The notes: generated by a model from the letters alone, not told the origin. DNA of 64,000 bases from Candidatus Gastranaerophilales bacterium (GCA_944325515.1 CALVAO010000001.1:124001-188000); one strand, 5' to 3'. Positions 16,478 through 26,068 are shown, numbered from the stretch's first letter. Numbers and translations: made by a program.

Positions 16478-18772
16478 ATGTACGAATTCCCTTTTGAGTT
16501 AGATGATTTTCAAAAAGAGGCATGCAAATGTATATCAGAGGGCAGAAGCGTTGTAGTCTGCGCCCCGACAGGTGCAGGGAAAACTGTTATAGCGCAGCAT
16601 GCGATTCACTGTGCTCTTCAAGAAGGGAAGAAAGTTTTTTATACAACACCGCTAAAAGCGCTTTCAAACCAGAAATACAATGATTTTTCCGAAAAATACG
16701 GTGCAGATAAGGTTGGACTTCTTACCGGTGATACTTCTATAAACAGAGGCGGACAGATTGTTGTTATGACGACAGAAGTCTTCAGAAATATGCTTTACGG
16801 CACTAATTTCGGCTCTGTAACAGATAACCTTAAAGATGTAAAATATGTTATCTTAGATGAAGTTCATTATATGAATGATGAACAGAGAGGAACTGTCTGG
16901 GAAGAAAGTATAATCTATTGCCCGACAAATGTCCAGATAATTGCACTTTCTGCAACGGTTGCAAACGCTGATAAGCTTACGGAATGGATTAATACAGTAC
17001 ATTCAAAAACAGAACTTATTAACACAGATTTTCGTCCTGTGCCGTTGAGATTTTATTATTTTGACTCATCTCAGCCAAATACATTGCTTCCTTTATTAAC
17101 TCCTAACGGAACTCTGAATAAAAAAATTAAGCCGGAGAAAAAAGTTTTTAGACGCGGAAAGGCTGTCCAAAAACGTAATACGGTAAAAGATGTGGTCAGA
17201 AACCTGCAGGAAAAAGATATGCTCCCTGTAATATATTTCACGTTTTCAAGAAAAAAATGTGATGAGCAGATGGAAAACTGTGCGTCACTCTGTCTGGTAA
17301 CTCCTAAGGAGCAGGAAGAAATCAGACAAATTATTGATGATTATATTGCGGAAAACCCGTATTTATATAAGAATAAGCATATTGAATATTTGCTTTTAGG
17401 AGTGGCATCGCACCATGCAGGGCTTCTTCCAGGCTGGAAAGTGCTTGTAGAAAAACTATTTCAAAAAGGTTTGATAAAAGTAGTTTTCGCAACTGAAACA
17501 CTTGCAGCAGGAATTAACATGCCGGCGCGTTCTACGGTTATAAGCTCAATAAGCAAAAGGACAGACAGCGGGCATAGAAATCTCACTCCGAGTGAATTCC
17601 TCCAGATGTCGGGTCGTGCAGGAAGACGCGGAATGGATGAAATCGGTTATGTTGTAATAGTCGGCTCTCCGTTCCAGACTCCGGAAGAAGTTGCAGAACT
17701 CGTATTAAGTGATGCAAACCCTCTTGAAAGCAAATTCTCGCCGAGTTATTCAATGGTTTTAAATCTCCTGCAAAGATTTACGCTTGATGAAGCAAAGGAA
17801 CTTGTATTGAAAAGTTTTGGCTATTACTCCTCAAATTCAAGAATAGAGCCTTTATTGCTTCTGAAAAAACAATATGATGAAAAGATTGATGAATGCAATT
17901 CTTTTGTATGTTATTGCAAAAAAACAAATGATGATTTGCTTGAATATAATAAAATAAGAGAAATATACGTACAAAACAGACGTGTATTTAAAACAATTCA
18001 AAAACAGGAAAAAAAGAAAAATCGCCCTCTGTCAGCAGAAGCAAAAGAGTTTGGCAGGCAGACCAAAGAAATGCTTCATAAAATGCATTCATATGAATGT
18101 GATACATGTAAACTTTTTAAAAAACATATGAAAAATATTGATGTCCTTAATCGATATGAAGTTAAACAAAAAGAGTTAAGCAAAGAAATTGAAAAACAAA
18201 AAGATATTTTCTGGAATAAGTTTTTATCCCATAGAGCAGTTCTACAGGAATACGGGTATTTGAAGGATGATTATCCGACAGAAAAAGGGGTTACAATTTC
18301 TCAAATCCGTTCAGAAAATGAACTATTCCTTGCGCAGATTATATTCTCTGGAGTTTTTGAAGGGCTTACGCCTGCAGAGCTTGCAAGTGTTGTTTGTGCA
18401 ATAACAACAGAGGACATGCGTGCGGATTTGTATTCAAGACTTCCTCTTTCACCTAATGTAAGAAAAAGATTGAATAAAATTAAGGATATCAAGAGGGATT
18501 TGGATAAAAAACAGAAAAAATACGATGTTGAAGATCCAATGTATATTAATGCCTTCTACTCTCCGCTCATTGAAATGTGGGCAACAGGCTCCGAATGGGA
18601 TGACATAATTGACCAGATAGATATGGGTGAAGGTGATATTGTAAGATGTTTTAAACGTGTTATTGATGTATTACGTCAATTCTGTACAATATCAAACATT
18701 CCGGAAGATTTAGTTTTCACAGCAAGAGAGGCAATAGATTTAATACAGAAAAGTCCTATCGATATTGATTAA
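16478..18772 (+). CDS. Ski2/Mtr4-like DEVH-box RNA helicase
   Basis: 764 residues from the ATG after GAGG; an upstream TTG is less likely. Superfamily 2 motifs are present: CAPTGAGKTVIA (motif I, near 33-44), TTPLKALSNQK (Ia), LDEVHYMND (II), ALSATVANA (III), GVASHHAGLLPGWK, FATETLAAGINMPA and QMSGRAGRRGMDEIGY (VI). A long coiled region and a DSHCT-like C-terminal helical domain follow. It is predicted to unwind structured RNA. The gene stands alone. Confidence 0.88.
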   Translation: MYEFPFELDDFQKEACKCISEGRSVVVCAPTGAGKTVIAQHAIHCALQEGKKVFYTTPLKALSNQKYNDFSEKYGADKVGLLTGDTSINRGGQIVVMTTEVFRNMLYGTNFGSVTDNLKDVKYVILDEVHYMNDEQRGTVWEESIIYCPTNVQIIALSATVANADKLTEWINTVHSKTELINTDFRPVPLRFYYFDSSQPNTLLPLLTPNGTLNKKIKPEKKVFRRGKAVQKRNTVKDVVRNLQEKDMLPVIYFTFSRKKCDEQMENCASLCLVTPKEQEEIRQIIDDYIAENPYLYKNKHIEYLLLGVASHHAGLLPGWKVLVEKLFQKGLIKVVFATETLAAGINMPARSTVISSISKRTDSGHRNLTPSEFLQMSGRAGRRGMDEIGYVVIVGSPFQTPEEVAELVLSDANPLESKFSPSYSMVLNLLQRFTLDEAKELVLKSFGYYSSNSRIEPLLLLKKQYDEKIDECNSFVCYCKKTNDDLLEYNKIREIYVQNRRVFKTIQKQEKKKNRPLSAEAKEFGRQTKEMLHKMHSYECDTCKLFKKHMKNIDVLNRYEVKQKELSKEIEKQKDIFWNKFLSHRAVLQEYGYLKDDYPTEKGVTISQIRSENELFLAQIIFSGVFEGLTPAELASVVCAITTEDMRADLYSRLPLSPNVRKRLNKIKDIKRDLDKKQKKYDVEDPMYINAFYSPLIEMWATGSEWDDIIDQIDMGEGDIVRCFKRVIDVLRQFCTISNIPEDLVFTAREAIDLIQKSPIDID

Positions 18773-18774
18773 TT

Positions 18775-18957
18775 CTATCTGGGAAAAATCACTCTGATAT
18801 GACGTCCGTTTGCTGTGTAGTATCCTAACTCTTCACCTGTAGTATTAATTTCTTCTGCTGTTTTTGGAAATTTGCTAATAACTTCTTTTGATGTTAATTT
18901 TTTAGGTGCAATTTTAGAATGTTTAATAATCGGGGTGTTTAACGGTCTTATTTTCAT
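18775..18957 (-). CDS. Small basic protein, unknown
   Basis: 60 residues beginning MKIRPLNTPIIKHSKIAPKKL, so strongly basic at the N-terminus, with a hydrophobic end RHIRVIFPR. AAGGAG lies 8 nt before ATG. It is convergent with the helicase, 2 nt away. The MKIxxxN opening resembles other lineage-specific proteins here (11163, 11497). No function can be assigned. Confidence 0.6.
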   Translation of the reverse strand: MKIRPLNTPIIKHSKIAPKKLTSKEVISKFPKTAEEINTTGEELGYYTANGRHIRVIFPR

Positions 18958-19006
18958 TATTATGACTCCTTACTGAAAATATAAAAACCGCTGAAAAATA
19001 AATTTG

Positions 19007-19405
19007 CTATTCTTCCGGAACTTCAATTTCTACGTCATCAACATCATCTTGATCTTCTTTTTTTATGATGTCTATAACATTTTTAGCCATTTCTTTTGCA
19101 ATAACACTTCTTGTTGAGTCCGGACAATTCTGTAAAAGACTTATCGCAGTCCTCAAAGTGCCGTCTAAATCATACCAACGTCCGTGTTTAGAGTCATCTA
19201 AAACATCTTCTGTAGCAGAAACAATATCTTCTACAGATTCATATTCCGTGCTTGAAAGGTGGTGCTCTGTAATTATTTTAATCAAGTTCAAAGCTACTTT
19301 TATTTGTGTTTCGTCATCGGATTCTTCCAGAGTTTTCATCGCAGAGGATAAAACAGGATCCTTATCATACCAGCGTCTGCTATTTGTTGTAAACTCTTCC
19401 TTCAT
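19007..19405 (-). CDS. Protein with two RWYD repeats
   Basis: 132 residues made of an internal duplication. Repeat one starts RRWYDKDPVLSSAMKTLEES near residue 10 and repeat two starts GRWYDLDGTLRTAISLLQNC near 75; each continues as a helix and the protein ends in an acidic tail. AGGAGG precedes the ATG. Family not recognised. It has a canonical TTTACA-N17-TATAAT promoter. Confidence 0.7.
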   Translation of the reverse strand: MKEEFTTNSRRWYDKDPVLSSAMKTLEESDDETQIKVALNLIKIITEHHLSSTEYESVEDIVSATEDVLDDSKHGRWYDLDGTLRTAISLLQNCPDSTRSVIAKEMAKNVIDIIKKEDQDDVDDVEIEVPEE

Positions 19406-19437
19406 AAAAACCTCCTAATGACCTTATCCACAAGTCT

Positions 19438-19466
19438 ATTATACTATAGTTTTTTATTTTTGTAAA
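19438..19466 (-). promoter_or_regulatory. Sigma-70-type promoter
   Basis: On the minus strand TTTACA (19466-19461) is followed by 17 bp and TATAAT (19443-19438), 33 nt before the ATG at 19405. Confidence 0.65.
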
Positions 19467-19469
19467 ATA

Positions 19470-20381
19470 TTAACAATTAGAGTTTACTGCTATATTATAT
19501 AAAATCCTCTTACGAATTGAGATAGGAAGAACTTTTGTTTCAATACTATTATCAATTAAGCTCATTGAATTTTTTTGTAAAACTTTATTATAAGAGGTTC
19601 TATCAGATTTTTGGCGTACTGCTCTAAAAAGATTTGCAATTATTAAATCTAAATCGTCTTCATTTGTATGAGGCTTTTTAAGCATAATATTATCCACATA
19701 ACTTGTATCTTTAAGGGTTATACTATGTTCGTTTAATGTAAACTTTGTTTCCACATAGTTTTCTTCCGTAAAGAAATTGGTAACAGATATCACATTACCT
19801 ATTTTATCAGTTATTGTGTAAGATAGCAATTCATTTTTTTTACTTATGCTGTTTACTATAATGTGTTGATTTTCATCTTTATATTCGATTACTCTATCAA
19901 GTATGTCATAATTATAGGATTGGTGAAAGACTCTTTCTTCATTAACTATTATGCTGCGTCCTATAATTCTATCCAGCGAATCATAATCGTATTTAACAAC
20001 AATTTTTTTGTTTTTCGATTCTTTACTTATTTTTGTAATATAGTTCTTATCATTGTATTCAAATTGAACTAAATAATTTAAATTGCCATCTTTATTGTAT
20101 ATATATTTATATAATAAAAGTTCTTTCTCATATTCTTCACGTATGGTTAAATTATTTTTGCGATAATAGTTGATGCCGCTTATAAGCTCTCCTTTATAAA
20201 ATATCTGTTTTTGTAAATTCCCGTCTTGAGAGTAGTAATTTAATACAGAAATTCTGCCTCGGCTGTCTTTGTTTATTTCAATATTAACCGCTGGCTGAAA
20301 ATAAAAATCTTCATCTTCTTCAATTAAATCATTTTTCTTAAAAGAGGTGAGTTCTGCAGGAATGGTCTGGGTGTAATACAT
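19470..20381 (-). CDS. YD-repeat-like protein
   Basis: 303 residues with several degenerate YD/RHS-type units: LNYYSQDGNLQKQIFY, YKYIYNKDGNLNYLVQFEY, VKYDYDSLDRIIGRSI and YNYDILDRVIEYKD, spanning roughly residues 45-180. No signal peptide, toxin core or RHS peptidase motif is seen, so it is not a classical RHS toxin. The C-terminal third is unlike the repeats. It carries the GCAATT-type promoter block. Confidence 0.6.
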   Translation of the reverse strand: MYYTQTIPAELTSFKKNDLIEEDEDFYFQPAVNIEINKDSRGRISVLNYYSQDGNLQKQIFYKGELISGINYYRKNNLTIREEYEKELLLYKYIYNKDGNLNYLVQFEYNDKNYITKISKESKNKKIVVKYDYDSLDRIIGRSIIVNEERVFHQSYNYDILDRVIEYKDENQHIIVNSISKKNELLSYTITDKIGNVISVTNFFTEENYVETKFTLNEHSITLKDTSYVDNIMLKKPHTNEDDLDLIIANLFRAVRQKSDRTSYNKVLQKNSMSLIDNSIETKVLPISIRKRILYNIAVNSNC

Positions 20382-20420
20382 TTATAGCTCCTGTTAATAA
20401 ATGGTAAAACTTCTCTCCTC

Positions 20421-20454
20421 GTATATATAAAGTATATATTAATTATAAAATTGC
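20421..20454 (-). promoter_or_regulatory. Promoter-like block, GCAATT-N14-TACTTTATATATAC
   Basis: On the minus strand GCAATT (20454-20449) is followed after 14 bp by TACTTTATATATAC, 40 nt before the start at 20381. It is one of the best-matching members of the window-wide set. Confidence 0.55.
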
Positions 20455-20479
20455 TTTTTTTTAGAAAATCTTTACAAAA

Positions 20480-21175
20480 CTAAATATTTAATTTGTATCC
20501 GCCGCCATAAATTGTTTCTATATATTTTTTGCCGTCAGAAATTTTATCAATTTTACTGCGTAAATGTCTTATATGAACTCTTATGGTTTCTACGTTATCA
20601 TCCGGTTCATATCCCCAGATTTCCTTAAGCAGTCTTGCTCCGGATACCATATTGCCGTGGTTCTGAAATAATAAATTAAAAATATCAAATTCTATGGGAG
20701 TAAGTTTTTGAATTTTGTCATTAATTTGTACACTGTATGTTTCCGGAAGCAGTGTTATTTCTTTATATGTTTGAAGTTCTCTTACAGCAGAAGATTTTGG
20801 TATCTGTTTTGTTCTTTTTAAAAGTGCACGTACTCTTACAGTTAATTCATCTATTTCAAAAGGTTTTGTTAAATAATCGTCTACACCGATATTGAAGCCG
20901 GTCACTTTATCATTTAACTGGGATAATGCAGTTAACATAATAATAGGAGTTTCGGCTATTTCCGGACATTGTCTAATTCTTTGTGCAACGGTAAATCCAT
21001 CGACTTCCGGCATCATAACATCAAGAATGATAAGAGCAGGTTCTTCCTGTTTTGCAAGGGCAAAACCTTCAATTCCGTTATAAGCCTGTATAACTTCATA
21101 ACTTTGTAATTCTAAGTTGATTTTAATAAGTTCATTTATTGCTTTATCATCGTCTATTACTAAAATTTTAGTCAT
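20480..21175 (-). CDS. OmpR/PhoB-family response regulator
   Basis: 231 residues. The receiver domain has the acidic pair DDD near 8-10, the phosphoacceptor in LIILDVMMPEVDG near 52, MLTAL and the conserved Lys in YLTKPFEIDEL. A winged-helix DNA-binding domain follows (LTPIEFDIFNLL, RVHIRHLRSKI, YIETIYGGGYKL). It resembles RpaA/RpaB-type regulators. No histidine kinase is adjacent. The start overlaps rmuC by 8 bp. Confidence 0.9.
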   Translation of the reverse strand: MTKILVIDDDKAINELIKINLELQSYEVIQAYNGIEGFALAKQEEPALIILDVMMPEVDGFTVAQRIRQCPEIAETPIIMLTALSQLNDKVTGFNIGVDDYLTKPFEIDELTVRVRALLKRTKQIPKSSAVRELQTYKEITLLPETYSVQINDKIQKLTPIEFDIFNLLFQNHGNMVSGARLLKEIWGYEPDDNVETIRVHIRHLRSKIDKISDGKKYIETIYGGGYKLNI

Positions 21176-22355
21176 TTGCTAAGACTCCTTCCGTTGTATC
21201 TTCTGGTTCTTCCAAAAGTTTTGCAGGAATCTCTTTAGGGGTATTTATTCCAAAATCCCTTAAAGCTTCAACTTGTGAGAACAGGCTCGGTTTGTTTTTG
21301 TTTCCGCGTTTAAACCGGTTTATTGTTGTATTTAGCTTTTTATTAACATCTTCAAATCTCTTTTGAACATCCATTAAATCCTCGCAGAATTGAACAAAAG
21401 TTTCATACAGATTTGTTCCTGCTGATACAATCTGGTTTACGCTTTCACATTGCTTCTGCTGTGCAAATAGTTGATTTACAAGCCTTATGGTCGCAAGAAG
21501 CGAAGCAGTTCCTACAATGATTATATTTGCTCTGTAAGCGCTGTTTACCAGCTCGTAATCCTCATATAAAATATTTAAAGATGTTTCAACCGGCATGTAC
21601 ATTAATACAAAGTCCGGCTGCCATAAATTCCCTGCAGATTGATAATTCTTGTTTGCAAGGTCTACAACCCTCTTTTTAACTTCGGTTTTAAAATCTTTAA
21701 TTTTAGATTCATCTTCGACACACTCGAGATAGCTTGTTAGTGTGACTTTAGAGTCAATAATGAGATGCCTGTTCTCGGGTAGATTAATTACGATATCCGG
21801 TCGTACTGTATGTTCAGTATCATCTTTTAAGCTCGAAGATGTTGTTACAAACTGTTTTGTGTAATGGATACCTTCTTGCATACCACATGATTGTAATATA
21901 GTATCAAGAAGATTTTCGCCATAAGATCCTTTTATATTTTGATTTTTTGTCAATGCTTCTGTTAGGTTTTTTGCTTCCTGTGCAATAAGTTTATTATTTT
22001 TTTCAAGATTTAATATTTGTTCAATAATTTTGGTTGTATTTTCAACCCCTGCAAGGTTAAATTTTTCAACTTTTTCTTTAAATTCGCCGAGTTCATTTTT
22101 TAATGGAAGTATTTTTTCTTCAAGAGCTTCTCTGTTTTGTTTTCTCAAATCTTCCTGTTCATTTTTAATTGTTTCATTTGCAAGTCTTACAAAATCACGT
22201 TTAATTATTTCCTGTAAGTTATCAGAGGCGTCTATTTTAGCTTTTAATTTAATTAATTCTTCTTTTGTAGAGCTTTCCCGCTTAGAAAACACTATATAAA
22301 ATACAACAGCAGATAATAATACACCTGTTAAAAATGAAACAATGGCTGTGAACAC
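21168..22355 (-). CDS. rmuC: RmuC-family DNA recombination protein
   Basis: 395 residues. A membrane anchor at 1-25 is followed by a coiled coil and the RmuC nuclease-like core (GSYGENLLDTILQSCGM, IVINLPENRHLIIDSKV, SNIIIVGTASLLATIRLV-like block). It is predicted to limit inversions at repeats. It uses GTG, preceded by AGGAGG. It is co-transcribed with the response regulator. Confidence 0.88.
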   Translation of the reverse strand: MFTAIVSFLTGVLLSAVVFYIVFSKRESSTKEELIKLKAKIDASDNLQEIIKRDFVRLANETIKNEQEDLRKQNREALEEKILPLKNELGEFKEKVEKFNLAGVENTTKIIEQILNLEKNNKLIAQEAKNLTEALTKNQNIKGSYGENLLDTILQSCGMQEGIHYTKQFVTTSSSLKDDTEHTVRPDIVINLPENRHLIIDSKVTLTSYLECVEDESKIKDFKTEVKKRVVDLANKNYQSAGNLWQPDFVLMYMPVETSLNILYEDYELVNSAYRANIIIVGTASLLATIRLVNQLFAQQKQCESVNQIVSAGTNLYETFVQFCEDLMDVQKRFEDVNKKLNTTINRFKRGNKNKPSLFSQVEALRDFGINTPKEIPAKLLEEPEDTTEGVLAND

Positions 22356-22375
22356 TTGAGATTCCTCCTGTAAAA

Positions 22376-22408
22376 AATAAGCTTCTTTTATTATAAAAGA
22401 AGCTTATT
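22376..22408 (-). terminator. Terminator between Bax1-I gene and rmuC
   Basis: A 15-bp perfect stem (AATAAGCTTCTTTTA and complement) with a 3-nt loop lies 8 nt past the Bax inhibitor-like stop. Confidence 0.85.
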
Positions 22409-22415
22409 TAAAAAT

Positions 22416-23138
22416 CTATCTTCTGTCTTGAAATTTAGCAAGTAACCTTAAAATTTCCATATACAGCCATACAATTGTAACCATAAGTCCGAATGCACCG
22501 TACCATTCCATATCTTTCGGAAGCAAATTCTGTGCACCGCGTTCTATAAAGTCAAAATCTATTATTAGATTGAAAGCTGCTATTATACATATAACTGCAC
22601 TGATTGCAATCCCTGCGTTAGAAGATGAATTAAGCAGCGGAACTTGAAGCCCGAAGAAACTTCCTATAAAATTTACTAAATAAACAGCTGCAATGGAAAA
22701 TGTTGCTATAAATATAACACTTCTAAACTTATCTGAACATCTTATCACATTTGTTCTGTATAAAATCAGCATAGAGAATAAAGCGGCAAAGGTTCCTGCT
22801 ACAGCCTGTGATACGATTCCGGGATAAGATGATTCAAACGTGGCAGAAATTCCGCCAAGAAATAAACCTTCACAAACTGCGTAAACCGGAATTAAATACT
22901 TTATTCTTGTAAAAGCTATTATCATTGCTAAAATAAAACCAACAATCAGTCCGCCTGCTGTAAGCATCATTGCTAAATCCATATAGCCAAGAGTGTAACG
23001 TGACCATGCAAAAGCTGCGGCTGCAACAACTAAAATACCGAGGAAAGCAGTAATTTGGATGGTTCCATTAACTGTCATCGGCTCAGAGTCAAGAACTCTT
23101 TCCTGCTCTGCAAAATTATTTAATACAGGATTTGCCAT
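22416..23138 (-). CDS. Bax inhibitor-1 / YccA-like membrane protein
   Basis: 240 residues with seven hydrophobic segments. Features are the N-terminal MTVNGTIQITAF, YAVCEGLFLGGISATFE, and the final DFDFIERGAQNLLPKDMEWYGAFGLMVTIVWLYMEILRLL region in pieces. It belongs to the bacterial Bax1-I family, ion-leak or protease-modulating proteins of uncertain role. AGGAGG precedes ATG. A single-gene unit ending in a strong hairpin. Confidence 0.85.
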   Translation of the reverse strand: MANPVLNNFAEQERVLDSEPMTVNGTIQITAFLGILVVAAAAFAWSRYTLGYMDLAMMLTAGGLIVGFILAMIIAFTRIKYLIPVYAVCEGLFLGGISATFESSYPGIVSQAVAGTFAALFSMLILYRTNVIRCSDKFRSVIFIATFSIAAVYLVNFIGSFFGLQVPLLNSSSNAGIAISAVICIIAAFNLIIDFDFIERGAQNLLPKDMEWYGAFGLMVTIVWLYMEILRLLAKFQDRR

Positions 23139-23228
23139 AAAACCTCCTTCTCTTATTGATTAAATTATAGCACATTTAAAAATATTTATACCATGATATT
23201 AATCTTTTTTTAATGTACTATTAATTAT

Positions 23229-24959
23229 ATGAATTCTTTAAGAAAATTTTTTGATTATTTTGTTAGAGATAAAAAAGCCATCATAAATTATTCTTTTTTA
23301 TCTCTCATAGTCGGTATACTGGAGCTTTTGGGAGTTGCTCTGACTTATCCGTTTGTATTACAGCTTTTATCTGATGGGCATAAAGCTCACAACGGTTTGA
23401 AATCTCCAATTATTCTCGGAATACTGATAATCTGTCTTTTTCTGGCTAAAAATATTTTTATGATTTATTATACTTATTTACAGGCTAAATTCACTAAAAA
23501 TATAGAAGCTGAAATGAATTTGAAATTTATGAGATTTTTTCTCTCTGCACCTTATCAGACAACAGCATCTATTTCGTTTGCGAAAAAGAACAACATCCTA
23601 GGGTATTTAATTCCGTCAGTGATAAATAATTATTTATTACGATTACTGAATTTAAATGTTAATTTTTTTATTTTCGGACTTATATCGCTTCTTCTGATTA
23701 TAAAATTTCCGCTTGCAACTGTTTTAACTGTTATTTTTGCTTTTTTTCTGCTTACAATACAAAACAGTTATTTTAAACCGCGGCTTAGAAGGATATCTCA
23801 AAACATAAGCAGTTCTTCGGTTCTCTACAATCAGAGAACTAATGAGGCTCTTTTAAATATTAAAAGTGTTAAGGCTTCTAACTGTGAAAAACACTTTTTC
23901 AATAATTATAAAGAAGCTATTTTGAAGTTTTATAAATTAAATAGAGATGGGGCGTTTTTTAGTACAATTCCGCCATATATAACTGAACCTTTTGTTATAA
24001 TACTTCTTTTTGTACTGCTGGCAATAATTTCCTGCCAGACAATAGAAGAACCTCATAAGCTGCTGGCTTCATTTGCAGTAATCGTTTCGGCAATATTCCG
24101 CCTGGCCCCGACAATATCAAGAATTCAAGTAAATTTAAACGGAATTAATGGAACGATGCCGCTTGTAAAAGAACTTATTAATCTATACGAGCAGCTGGAT
24201 ATAAAGAATACAAAACCGCTTGTTGATAAAGAATATTGTGATTTTAAATCCGAAATTAGATTAAGCGGCGTATCATTCCGGTATAAACAAGATAAACCAG
24301 TTCTGAATAATATAAACCTTACAGTATTCAAAGGCGAGTTTATTGGTATCGCAGGACTTTCTGGTGCAGGCAAAACAACGCTTGTTGATATAATTGCTAA
24401 TCTCTTAAATGTCGAGCACGGTGAAATTCTGATTGACGGCAAGGCTTATACAAAACCTCTTCGTATCGGATATATACCACAGGAATTTAATATTCTAAAC
24501 GCTTCTATAAGAGAAAACATAGCTTTCGGCTACTCAGAAATAGATGATAAGAAAGTAATCGCCTCTCTTAAAAAGGCTCAATTATATGATTTTATAACAG
24601 AAAACTTTAAGGAAGGGATTTATGCCAATCCTTTTGTCGATACAAACGGATTTTCACAGGGGCAAAAACAGAGAATTGCTATTGCAAGAGCTTTATATAC
24701 GGATCCAGATATACTTATTCTGGATGAAGCAACCTCGTCACTGGATTTAAAAACTGAAGATGAAATATGCAATGTCTTGAAATCCCTAAAAGGTGAAAAA
24801 ACGATTATTGCAATTGCTCACAGACTCTCTACAATAAAATCTGCAGATAGAATTGTATATATGACAAACGGAACAATATCTGACATTGCTCCGTTTAATG
24901 AACTTATTCATAAAAGCGCCGGTTTCAAAGAACTTGTTGAGCTTGCATCCTTTAAATAG
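23229..24959 (+). CDS. ABC exporter, fused membrane and ATPase domains
   Basis: 576 residues. Residues 1-310 hold about six membrane helices; the ATPase has Walker A GLSGAGKTTL, Q-loop GYIPQEF, signature NGFSQGQKQR (LSGGQ degenerate to FSQGQ), Walker B ILILDEATS and the switch His in IAIAHRLST. The type resembles PglK/MsbA half-transporters that flip lipid-linked glycans. There is no Shine-Dalgarno site; TACTAT lies 7 nt before ATG, so the mRNA may be leaderless. Confidence 0.85.
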   Translation: MNSLRKFFDYFVRDKKAIINYSFLSLIVGILELLGVALTYPFVLQLLSDGHKAHNGLKSPIILGILIICLFLAKNIFMIYYTYLQAKFTKNIEAEMNLKFMRFFLSAPYQTTASISFAKKNNILGYLIPSVINNYLLRLLNLNVNFFIFGLISLLLIIKFPLATVLTVIFAFFLLTIQNSYFKPRLRRISQNISSSSVLYNQRTNEALLNIKSVKASNCEKHFFNNYKEAILKFYKLNRDGAFFSTIPPYITEPFVIILLFVLLAIISCQTIEEPHKLLASFAVIVSAIFRLAPTISRIQVNLNGINGTMPLVKELINLYEQLDIKNTKPLVDKEYCDFKSEIRLSGVSFRYKQDKPVLNNINLTVFKGEFIGIAGLSGAGKTTLVDIIANLLNVEHGEILIDGKAYTKPLRIGYIPQEFNILNASIRENIAFGYSEIDDKKVIASLKKAQLYDFITENFKEGIYANPFVDTNGFSQGQKQRIAIARALYTDPDILILDEATSSLDLKTEDEICNVLKSLKGEKTIIAIAHRLSTIKSADRIVYMTNGTISDIAPFNELIHKSAGFKELVELASFK

Positions 24960-25104
24960 TTTTTATTTTTTCCATTAATCTTGCAACTCTTTCTCTAAAC
25001 ATAGGGTCAACTGGGATTGAAGTATAACCGTCAATTCTTGCTGCTTCTTCCTGTTCTTGAAAACTTTTTTCCAGCATAGCCAATTTTCTTAATGCAATAT
25101 TCAT
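24952..25104 (-). CDS. Small 50-residue protein with strong ribosome site
   Basis: A short frame beginning MNIALRKLAMLEKSFQEQEE and ending LMEKIKTI, mostly charged helix. Support comes from AGGAGG 8 nt before ATG and a GCAATT-type block at the usual distance upstream. Its end overlaps the ABC exporter stop by 8 bp, tail to tail. Function unknown. Confidence 0.6.
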   Translation of the reverse strand: MNIALRKLAMLEKSFQEQEEAARIDGYTSIPVDPMFRERVARLMEKIKTI

Positions 25105-25151
25105 GATAACCTCCTAAATTCCTTATCTATCACCTATTTTTCAATCTTACA

Positions 25152-25184
25152 TATATATAAAGTCATTTTTTTTTCTAAAATTGA
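25152..25184 (-). promoter_or_regulatory. Promoter-like block, TCAATT-N14-GACTTTATATATA
   Basis: On the minus strand TCAATT (25184-25179) is followed after 14 bp by GACTTTATATATAT, about 48 nt before the 50-residue gene. Confidence 0.5.
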
Positions 25185-25225
25185 CTTTATGTTAAGAAAT
25201 ATTACAGAATTTAGCTTTAAAAATT

Positions 25226-25609
25226 TTACCACTGAACTTTTTCAATAAGTTCTATTTCATATCCGTCCGGATCTTTTATAAATGCGATTTTTGAGCCTTT
25301 GCCGTTTAAGTCAAAAGGGGCATATAGATATTCGTAACCTAATTGATTAATTTTTTCGGTAAATTTATCTAAAGACTCTACGGAAAAAGCAAAATGACCG
25401 AAGCCGCTTCCTATTTCATAACCGTTTGCAGGAGTTTCATCATTTACAGTCAGCTCTATCTGACATGTATTTTCTTCATCTGTTAGAAAATACAACCAGC
25501 AGTCGTCAAGTCTTTTTTTGTGATCAAATTTCATATTCAAAACTTCTGTGTAAAACTTCATAGAAGCTTCTATATCTTTAACCCTAATCATTGTATGTAA
25601 AAATTTCAT
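25226..25609 (-). CDS. Lactoylglutathione lyase-like (glyoxalase I) protein
   Basis: 127 residues of the vicinal-oxygen-chelate fold. The pattern MKFLHTMIRVKDIEASMKFY, CQIELTVN, GFGHFAFSVE and DPDGYEIELIE places metal ligands at His5, Glu near 56, His near 74 and Glu near 122, as in GloA. It would detoxify methylglyoxal adducts. AGGAGG precedes the ATG. Confidence 0.88.
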   Translation of the reverse strand: MKFLHTMIRVKDIEASMKFYTEVLNMKFDHKKRLDDCWLYFLTDEENTCQIELTVNDETPANGYEIGSGFGHFAFSVESLDKFTEKINQLGYEYLYAPFDLNGKGSKIAFIKDPDGYEIELIEKVQW

Positions 25610-25654
25610 ATTCTCCTCCTTACTTTATTTAGTATATCATGATAGAATAACATT

Positions 25655-26068
25655 ATGAAACATACTATTGAACAAAAAGTTTATTATTCTGATACGGACT
25701 CATTCGGAATTGTCTGGCATGGTTCTTATCTTCGCTGGTTAGAGATGGGAAGAGTTGAACTTTGCGAAGCTATGGGGCTTAATATGCTTGAGCTGGAACA
25801 GCAGGACATAGTGCTTCCGGTTACAAATATGAATATACGTTATAAAGCTTCCGGCAAACTCAATGATATTGTAGTAATTGAAACAGGTATCAAAAAATTA
25901 ACTCCGGTTACAATAGTCTTTGAACAGACTATTAGAAATAAAGAGAGCGGCAAGTTATTCCTGCAGGCGGAATTTGAAGTTGTAGCAGTCCATAATGACG
26001 GTTCTCTTCACAGAAGGATGCCGGAAGTTATAAAAAATGCTTTTAATAAAGCAGAATGCCTAGTCTAG
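25655..26068 (+). CDS. Acyl-CoA thioesterase, YbgC/4HBT hotdog family
   Basis: 137 residues. YYSDTDSFGIVWHGSYLRWLEMGR has the catalytic Asp (DTD) and the HG(S)Y turn of the 4-hydroxybenzoyl-CoA thioesterase family. There is no ribosome site; TAGAAT lies exactly 6 nt before ATG, suggesting a leaderless mRNA. It is convergent with the zincin gene with a 9-bp overlap. Confidence 0.85.
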   Translation: MKHTIEQKVYYSDTDSFGIVWHGSYLRWLEMGRVELCEAMGLNMLELEQQDIVLPVTNMNIRYKASGKLNDIVVIETGIKKLTPVTIVFEQTIRNKESGKLFLQAEFEVVAVHNDGSLHRRMPEVIKNAFNKAECLV

